Assembly: GCF_014646995.1 (NCBI RefSeq)
Contig: NZ_BMOI01000006.1
Span: 124,001 to 188,000, forward strand
Direction of reading: 5' to 3'
Length of the DNA: 64,000 nucleotides
DNA from: Curtobacterium luteum
GTDB taxonomy: Bacteria > Actinomycetota > Actinomycetes > Actinomycetales > Microbacteriaceae
The position numbers and the translations under genes are program-made. Shown here in pieces: positions 59,901 to 64,000 of the stretch. The notes under the pieces are model-generated. The model was given only the letters and a program-made list of their open reading frames with translations, made no database searches and was not told where the DNA came from. How positions within the stretch are numbered: the stretch's first letter is position 1; each line of letters begins with the position of its first letter.

Positions 59901-60526
59901 GCCGCGAGCCGGTAGAGCGGGACGAGCCGCTCGACCACGCGCTCGACGGTCTGGTCGAACGCCCACGGCGACGTCTGCGGCACCACCGAGCTCACCTTGA
60001 TCGAGACGTGGTCGACGTCGTCTCGGGCGAGGAGGTCCGTCGTGCCCTGCAGCCGGCGGTCGCTCTCGGCACTGCCGAGCACGGCTTCCCCGAGGAGGTT
60101 GACGTTGAGGCGTGTGCCCTCGCCCCCGATCCGGGCGAGCGCCGGACCGAGCTTGGCCGGGGTCGCGTCGATGACGAGGTGCCCGGTCATCCGGCGGAGG
60201 ATCCGGCGTGCGGTGGGGATGACCGCCCACGGCGCCATCGTGGCGAACCCGCCGCCCAGCGTCACGGCTCCGCGGAGGTACCAGGCGAGGAACTCGGGGA
60301 CGTCCTGGCTGAGCTTCTCGAGGTTGCGCGCGGCCACCCGCGGGTCTTCCGGTCGGATCACCCGGTCGACGAACCCGCGCGTGAAGTCGAGCCCCTGCTC
60401 GTCGCGGAGGACGCCCGCCAGCCGCACGGCACCGGCGTCCGGCTTCGACCCCGCCGAGGCCGCCAGCCAACGGCGCACGAGCGCAACGGCGTCGTCGGTG
60501 CAGTCGGCGATGCGGGGGGTGGGCAT
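56954..60526 (-). CDS. putA: Bifunctional proline dehydrogenase / L-glutamate gamma-semialdehyde dehydrogenase
   Basis: This 1190-residue enzyme oxidises proline to glutamate in two steps. The N-terminal FAD proline dehydrogenase barrel (residues about 100-430) has LARDDVDHVSIKVSSV, KFINLDMEEYRDLDVT and MLLGMASTHADAV. The dehydrogenase part (about 510-970) has WNFPVAIPAGG, the ETSGKNAIVV Glu, catalytic Cys in GHAGQKCSAAS, and EYFGPVLGIMR. A C-terminal ALDH-like domain of about 200 residues follows. There is no N-terminal DNA-binding domain. It can also finish arginine and ornithine breakdown from rocD. A divergent marR gene lies 118 bp away. Confidence 0.96.
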   Translation of the reverse strand: MPTPRIADCTDDAVALVRRWLAASAGSKPDAGAVRLAGVLRDEQGLDFTRGFVDRVIRPEDPRVAARNLEKLSQDVPEFLAWYLRGAVTLGGGFATMAPWAVIPTARRILRRMTGHLVIDATPAKLGPALARIGGEGTRLNVNLLGEAVLGSAESDRRLQGTTDLLARDDVDHVSIKVSSVVPQTSPWAFDQTVERVVERLVPLYRLAAAPLADGRPAKFINLDMEEYRDLDVTLAVFTTLLDRDEFLGLEAGIVLQAYLPDAAGALDRLTVWAQARRARGGAPVKVRLVKGANLAMEHVDAILHEWPLATWGTKRETDSAYLRMLETALVPERTDAVRIGVAGHNLFDLATAWVLAQRRGVTDAVDVEMLLGMASTHADAVRADVGRLLLYTPVVAPEEFDSAIAYLARRLQESASPENFISGAFDIDRDASVFDREHGRYLASVAALDEPVPATHRTQDRRRPLGEAEHRDGFRNAPDADPAVAANRAWALDVLRRVPRSQLGARTIRRARVVDRSMLERIVARTAQAGVNWGRQDPHDRAELLDLIGHELETRRADLIEVMAAETGKTLTEADIEVTEAVDAAHHSAESARQLAAMDGDGARFVPPRLTVVVPPWNFPVAIPAGGVLAALAAGSGVVLKPAPEAKRSGALLADVLWDAGVPHSLLQLVDLDEDDLGRELVAHPAVDRVLLTGSADTARSFRWWRAGLPLTAETSGKNAIVVTPSADLDLAVQDIVQSAFGHAGQKCSAASLVVLVGSVGESERFRRQLVDATRTLRVAWPDDPAAQMGPLIAEPSGKLLAGLTELGPGESWLVQPAPLDDSGRLWSPGIRDGVRPGSDFHQTEYFGPVLGIMRAETLDEAIAIQNGTEFGLTAGIHSLDVDEVADWLASVQAGNLYVNRGTTGAVIGRQPFGGWKRSSVGTGTKAGGPMYVATLGRWERTERQVHKSIQLHGLPPRVTALIEAARSGLSFEEFDQVRAGALSDVRARESHYGRSRDDSGLVVQRNVLRHRPQSVIVRHAEDSATGDLVRVLAAATAARAHVMLSTARPLPGPLTQLFASARSPLDVVDHLVESDDDFLARAASGAVFDRRWSDADDEPQDALEQVLAQPDRPRHTAFGGPGSRIRLLGGDPLALEEALGASVDTAIHDAPVVESGRIEMLPFLREQSVSITAHRFGDLDPDFQELRV

Positions 60527-60644
60527 GCCTCCGATCGTATGCTGCCGCACCGACGCTCCCTCGGAGCGCGCCGTGCGTTCGCGGAGCGTCGTCCCGGGGA
60601 TGGAACCGGCGTCGAGCCGGGTGTCCGTGGATACGCTGTCGAGC

Positions 60645-61118
60645 ATGGCGACGCAGGACGACGAGGGGCACGACTGGGTCACGTGGGACACCTACCACGA
60701 CGCCTGGCGGCGGTTGGACCGAGCCCTCGACCACGCCGTGCAGGCCGGGGCGGGGATCTCGATCCCGGAGTTCGAGATCCTCATCGGACTGCACCGCGAC
60801 CCCGACCACCGACTCCGTGTCCGGGACATCGCGGCGGGCATCGGGTGGGAGAAGTCCCGCGTCAGCCACCAGGTCACGCGCATGGTGGCGCGCGGTCTGG
60901 TGGAGCGGGCGGACTGCCCCACGGACGGCCGCGGGAGCTGGGTGTCGATGACCCCGGACGGCCGCCGGGCGGTGCTGTCCGGCATCCGTGCGCACACGGG
61001 TGCGCTCGAGGACCTGTTCTGGAGGCCCGTGGGCACGGACGCGGACACGCTGCGGTCGGTCAGTGCGCGCGTCCACACCGCGATCGGTCCGGTGGACCCG
61101 GACGGCGAGGACCGCTAG
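60645..61118 (+). CDS. MarR family transcriptional regulator
   Basis: This 157-residue protein has a winged helix: LDRALDHAVQAGAGISIPEFEILIGL, then RVRDIAAGIGWEKSRVSHQVTRMVARGLVER and the wing DGRGSWVSMTPDGRR. It is divergent from putA and may control it, although MarR proteins often regulate efflux or redox genes. TACGCT lies 10 nt before the ATG, with no ribosome site, so the mRNA may be leaderless. Confidence 0.9.
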   Translation: MATQDDEGHDWVTWDTYHDAWRRLDRALDHAVQAGAGISIPEFEILIGLHRDPDHRLRVRDIAAGIGWEKSRVSHQVTRMVARGLVERADCPTDGRGSWVSMTPDGRRAVLSGIRAHTGALEDLFWRPVGTDADTLRSVSARVHTAIGPVDPDGEDR

Positions 61119-61165
61119 CCGCCGAGGACCGCTCACCGCCGGGGACCGCCGGTGGTCGAGGACCG

Positions 61166-61864
61166 CTAGAGGTCGACGTCCGCGAGGACTCGGTCGTCGC
61201 CGCGGAGCCGGACCTGCACGCTCGCGATGTCCTCCCGCGGGACGTTCGTCGAGGCCGACAGTCCGCGGGCGTCCTCCCCGGCGGCCGACCAGGACGCGAT
61301 CGTCTCCGCCGTGCCGTCGTCGCGCACGACGACGAGGTCGTACATCACGGAGCCGTCCGGCGACCAGGACCTCCCACCGTACGAGCAGCCCCAGTCGAAC
61401 CGCGTGCCCCACGGCTCGCCGCTGACGGCGAGGTCGACGTCGAGGCCACGGTCGCCGACCAGCGCGTACCGGTCGGCGGTCGGTGCGGAGGCAGCCGGCA
61501 CGGTGGCGGGGTCGACCCGGCCCGTGCCCACCGCGAGACCGCCGAGGACGGCCGCGAGCACGGCCGCCGCCGCGGTGGCGGTGACCCAGACCCGACGGCG
61601 ACGACGACGGGTGCGGACGCGGTGCGCGACGGAGGCGAGGGAGCTCTCGGGACGCGTGTCGGGCCTCCCGTCCGGTTCCGCGATCTCGATCGCCTGGTCG
61701 GCGGGCAGCTTCGCGAGCAGGCCCGGCAGGCCGACCAGTTCGGCCACCGCCGCGGTGCACCGGTCGCAGGTCTCGAGGTGCCGCTCGTACTCGAGCCGTT
61801 CGTCGGCCGGCAGCGAGCCGAGCACGTAGGCGGCGTCCCACTCCGCGTAGCGGTCCTCGCTCAT
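61166..61864 (-). CDS. Zinc-containing anti-sigma factor (RskA-like)
   Basis: This 232-residue protein has a ZAS motif (His29, Cys33, Cys36 in YERHLETCDRC), an acidic linker, one membrane helix (about residues 93-115, WVTATAAAAVLAAVLGGLAVG), and an extracytoplasmic anti-sigma-K-factor-type domain ending DDRVLADVDL. It should hold the ECF factor encoded just before it and release it when the outer domain is altered. ATG 61864 overlaps the sigma gene stop (ATGA). Confidence 0.9.
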   Translation of the reverse strand: MSEDRYAEWDAAYVLGSLPADERLEYERHLETCDRCTAAVAELVGLPGLLAKLPADQAIEIAEPDGRPDTRPESSLASVAHRVRTRRRRRRVWVTATAAAAVLAAVLGGLAVGTGRVDPATVPAASAPTADRYALVGDRGLDVDLAVSGEPWGTRFDWGCSYGGRSWSPDGSVMYDLVVVRDDGTAETIASWSAAGEDARGLSASTNVPREDIASVQVRLRGDDRVLADVDL

Positions 61865-62376
61865 CGGGTCACTCCTCGTTCCTGCAGTGCGAGCCGGAGG
61901 GCCCGCAGACCGTAGTGCAGCCGCGACTTCGCGGTGCCCTCCGGGACGTCGTGCCGCCGGGCGATCTCGGGCACGGTGTGGCCGAGCCAGTACGCGTCGA
62001 CCACGACGCGGCGGTGCTCCGGGCTGAGCGACGCGAGCGCGTCGGCGACGACGATGCGGTCGAGGACGGCGTCGGTGCGGTCGGCCTCCGCGCGGTCGAC
62101 CGGGTGCTCGGTCCCGTGCTCGCGGCGGTTCCGGGCCGACCGGGCCTCGTCCACGACGAGGTTCCGCGCGACCGTGAACAACCACGCGCGGGCACTGTCG
62201 GGTGTCCGCTCCAGGACGGCGGGCCGCTGCCAGGCGCGGACCATCGTCTCCTGCACGACGTCCTCGACGGTGTGGCCGTCCCGCGTGAGGTGCCGGACGT
62301 AGCGGGTGAGCGCCTCGCCGTGCTCGCGGTAGAGCGTGGCGAGCAGTTCGTCGGCTCCCCTGCCGGTGACCATCAC
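61861..62376 (-). CDS. ECF sigma factor
   Basis: This 171-residue protein has sigma region 2 (ALTRYVRHLTRDGHTVEDVVQETMVRAWQ, then ARAWLFTVARNLVVDEARSARNRR) and region 4 (LSPEHRRVVVDAYWLGHTVPEIARRHDVPEGTAKSRL). It has the SigK/SigL-like ECF layout without extra domains. It is paired with the following zinc anti-sigma gene. GTG 62376 overlaps the YceI stop (GTGA); ATG 62373 follows immediately. Confidence 0.93.
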   Translation of the reverse strand: MMVTGRGADELLATLYREHGEALTRYVRHLTRDGHTVEDVVQETMVRAWQRPAVLERTPDSARAWLFTVARNLVVDEARSARNRREHGTEHPVDRAEADRTDAVLDRIVVADALASLSPEHRRVVVDAYWLGHTVPEIARRHDVPEGTAKSRLHYGLRALRLALQERGVTR

Positions 62377-63071
62377 TTGTCCAGGTCGAGCGAGAACTCG
62401 ACGGAGCCCTTCGGGTCCACCGTGACGAAGCCGAGCGACGGCGCCTGCACGCCGTAGTCCTCGAACGTGATCGGGATGCTGCCGGCGACCTGCACAGTGC
62501 CGTCCTTCGCGACGGCGACCTGGGCGTCGGCGGTGACGGGCTTCTCGACGCCGTGCAGGTCCATCGTGCCGGTCAGCGTGACGTCCTGGGTGGCGCCGTC
62601 GAGAGCGCCGGACACGTCGACGGGCTCCGTCAGCGTGAACGTGGCCGTCGGGTGCTGGTCGGTCTGCAGCGCGGTGTTGCGGAAGTACTCGTCACGTGCG
62701 GCCTCGGGCGTGCTGATCTTCGCGACCTGCACGGTGACGGTCGCCTTCGTGAGGGAGCCGTCGCTGACCTCGGCCGTGCCCTCGACGTCCTTCGTGCGTC
62801 CGACCACGTTCACATCCTGCCCCTGCAGGACCTCGTGCACGCGGTACCCGGCGAACGAGTCCCCCGTCGAGGTCCAGGTGCCGTCGGCCTCGGACGCGCT
62901 GAGCTTCCCGGCGCCGCCCGACGTCCCGGCGCTGACCGACGGCGCTGCCGCGGCCTGGCCGTTGACGGTGTTCGCGTAGATGACCGGGCCGGCGATCGCG
63001 GCCGCGGCGCCGACGACCACGACGCCGGAGGCGATGCCGATGATGACCTTGGTGCGTGTGCGGAGTCCCAT
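62373..63071 (-). CDS. YceI family protein, membrane-anchored
   Basis: This 232-residue protein has an N-terminal membrane helix (VIIGIASGVVVVGAAAAIAGPVIY), a short Ser/Gly linker, and a YceI lipocalin-like domain: DGTWTSTGDSFAGYRVHEVL, FRNTALQTDQHPTATFTL, LTGTMDLHGVEKPV and PITFEDYGVQAPS. YceI folds bind isoprenoid or quinone-like molecules in a beta barrel. As first gene of the sigma/anti-sigma operon it may be both a target and an upstream sensor. ATG 63071 is the start. Confidence 0.9.
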   Translation of the reverse strand: MGLRTRTKVIIGIASGVVVVGAAAAIAGPVIYANTVNGQAAAAPSVSAGTSGGAGKLSASEADGTWTSTGDSFAGYRVHEVLQGQDVNVVGRTKDVEGTAEVSDGSLTKATVTVQVAKISTPEAARDEYFRNTALQTDQHPTATFTLTEPVDVSGALDGATQDVTLTGTMDLHGVEKPVTADAQVAVAKDGTVQVAGSIPITFEDYGVQAPSLGFVTVDPKGSVEFSLDLDK

Positions 63072-63149
63072 GCCCTGACGACGAGACAGCGGGCCGGATC
63101 GTTCACCGCGGGGCTCGCCCGGCGTGTCGATCTCTGCCAGGCTCGGGGT

Positions 63150-63701
63150 GTGGAAGCGCAGCCGTCGGTCGTCGTCGCCGTGGCCCGTGACGAGGGCCAC
63201 CACTTCAGCAAGCCGCTCGCGGACGAGGTCGTGCTCGTCGCGGGGTGGGGCATCGAGGGCGACGCCCACGCCGGCACGACGGTGCAACACCGGTCCCGGG
63301 TCGCGCGGGACCCCTCGCAGCCGAACCTGCGGCAGGTGCACCTGCTGCACGCCGAGCTGTTCGACGAGGTCGCCGCGGCCGGGTTCGCGGTCAGTCCCGG
63401 CGACATTGGCGAGAACGTCACGACGCGGGGCATCGACCTGCTCGGGCTGCCCACCGGCACCGTCCTGCACCTCGGGGAGTCGGCGAGCGTGCGGGTGACG
63501 GGCCTCCGCAACCCCTGCCAGCAGATCAACGGGTTCGAGCCGGGGCTCCTCAAGGCGGTGCTCGGCCGTGACGAGGACGGGTCCGTGGAGCGGAAGGGCG
63601 GCGTGATGTCGGTCGTGCTCACCGGCGGGGCCGTGCGGCCGGGTGACGCCGTGCGGGTCGAGCTGCCCGCCGGGGCGCCGGAGCCGCTGCAGCCCGTCTG
63701 A
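63150..63701 (+). CDS. MOSC domain protein
   Basis: This 183-residue protein has the molybdenum-cofactor sulfurase C-terminal fold: VVAVARDEGHHFSKPL, GIEGDAHAG, RQVHLLHAELFDEVA, GDIGENVTTRGIDLLGLP and the conserved Cys in LRNPCQQINGF. Stand-alone MOSC proteins act in thiol or N-hydroxylated compound chemistry; the actual reaction is unknown. The start is GTG 63150, in a 78-bp divergent gap from the YceI gene. Confidence 0.87.
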   Translation: MEAQPSVVVAVARDEGHHFSKPLADEVVLVAGWGIEGDAHAGTTVQHRSRVARDPSQPNLRQVHLLHAELFDEVAAAGFAVSPGDIGENVTTRGIDLLGLPTGTVLHLGESASVRVTGLRNPCQQINGFEPGLLKAVLGRDEDGSVERKGGVMSVVLTGGAVRPGDAVRVELPAGAPEPLQPV

Positions 63702-63720
63702 GCGGTCGAGCGGGCCGGGC

Positions 63721-63820
63721 GGCTCGCTGGCTGGCTGGTTCGCTGGCTGCCTGGCTGCCTGGCTGGCTTGCTGGCTTGCTGGCTTGCTGGCTGCCTGGCT
63801 GCCTGGCTGCCTGGCTGCCC
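63721..63820. repeat. CTGG-type microsatellite
   Basis: About 100 bp are built from GCTGGCTT and GCTGCCTG octamers and GCTG tetramers. Copy-number change by slippage is likely. It lies between the MOSC gene and the last gene start and contains no credible coding frame. Confidence 0.85.
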
Positions 63821-63881
63821 GAGTCTCGGCGTGCGCAGCCGCCGGCGCGCGGCCGCCGGCGCGCGCTGGCACAGTGGGAGC

Positions 63882-64000
63882 GTGCAGCACCACGGAACCG
63901 TCGTCGTCGCCGGCTGCGGCGACCTGGGGACCGAGGCCGGTCTCCGCTTCGCCGCCCTCGGCCACCCCGTCATCGGTCTGCGTCGCCGCGCCGGACTCCT
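63882..64000 (+). CDS. Rossmann-fold (NAD-dependent epimerase-like) protein, 5' part only
   Basis: GTG 63882 starts a frame open to the window edge. The 39 visible residues contain VVVAGCGDLGTEAGLRFAALG, an N-terminal dinucleotide-binding motif of the atypical SDR/epimerase type (GCGDLG-x3-G). GGGAG lies just upstream. The rest of the gene is outside the window, so the function cannot be assigned. Confidence 0.7.
   Translation, partial: MQHHGTVVVAGCGDLGTEAGLRFAALGHPVIGLRRRAGL

Noticed and set aside
57548..61915. A plus-strand open frame of 1455 codons over putA
   Set aside because: It is antisense to a clear PutA protein and crosses the real marR gene in another frame.
63721..63820. CTGG repeats as a CRISPR or coding repeat
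   Set aside because: No spacers, and frames through the repeats lack start signals and any partner domain.

Overview
The window is high-GC (about 70 percent), gene-dense chromosomal DNA. It has many GTG starts, many 4-bp ATGA/GTGA gene overlaps and several apparently leaderless promoters (a TANNNT box 5-8 nt before the start codon). Together with the actinobacterial 6C RNA, the clpC and hpt-ftsH-folP neighbourhoods and the FolB/FolK/DUF3180/bPH2 string, this points to an actinobacterium. Microbacteriaceae, perhaps Curtobacterium, is my best guess, but that is inference. No insertion sequence, prophage or CRISPR array is visible.

Layout. 1-2844: end of an allophanate hydrolase gene, a TetR regulator, the biotin transporter subunit bioY and msrA. 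2999-11007 (minus): an NCS1 transporter, a HyuA-type protein, three DUF917 paralogues and a PucR-type regulator, almost all translationally coupled; this looks like a catabolic operon for an unidentified nitrogen compound. 11273-13395: a dedA gene converging on a damaged ABC ATPase gene that follows an HTH/DUF3887 gene. 13729-17502: tRNA-Ser, an SGNH hydrolase, radA, an SseB-like gene and a cold shock gene. 17719-19575: small membrane, acetyltransferase and SRPBCC genes. 19831-22689: a tightly coupled four-gene operon (XRE/EspR-like HTH, ImmA/IrrE metallopeptidase, seven-helix membrane protein, alpha/beta hydrolase). 22703-22811 (minus): a complete 6C small RNA gene with promoter and terminator. 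23016-28436: clpC with a ClgR-type box, a gene for a Clp-N-only protein, an NAD kinase and a sigma-70 factor with an unusual leader. 28783-32545: small proteins, formaldehyde dehydrogenase and lysS. 32704-41934 (minus): a long housekeeping run of DUF2520, two bPH2 proteins, DUF3180, folK-folB-folP, ftsH, hpt and tilS. 41985-45353: ppa and two cell wall hydrolase genes (NlpC/P60 and M23). 45656-45951: tRNA-Glu, tRNA-Asp and tRNA-Phe. 46179-51376: aldo/keto reductase, a solitary Abi-like gene, an epimerase and an arginine/ornithine unit (amidinotransferase-fold enzyme plus rocD). 51620-56769: Lrp regulator, nitroreductase, DUF2071, membrane proteins and an SDR enzyme. 56954-61118: putA with a divergent marR. 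61166-63071: a YceI, ECF sigma and zinc anti-sigma operon. 63150-64000: a MOSC protein and the start of a Rossmann-fold gene.

How the genes work together. Allophanate hydrolase followed by bioY fits a urea carboxylase/allophanate hydrolase route, since urea carboxylase needs biotin. The amidinotransferase-fold enzyme, RocD and PutA could take arginine through ornithine and pyrroline-5-carboxylate to glutamate. The M23 and NlpC genes share one upstream region carrying a four-fold 9-bp repeat. The XRE-ImmA/IrrE operon and the YceI-ECF-anti-sigma operon both look like self-controlled stress modules. The least explained items are the triple-DUF917 operon, the four-gene ImmA/IrrE operon, and five copies of GTACCCC in the sigma-factor leader.
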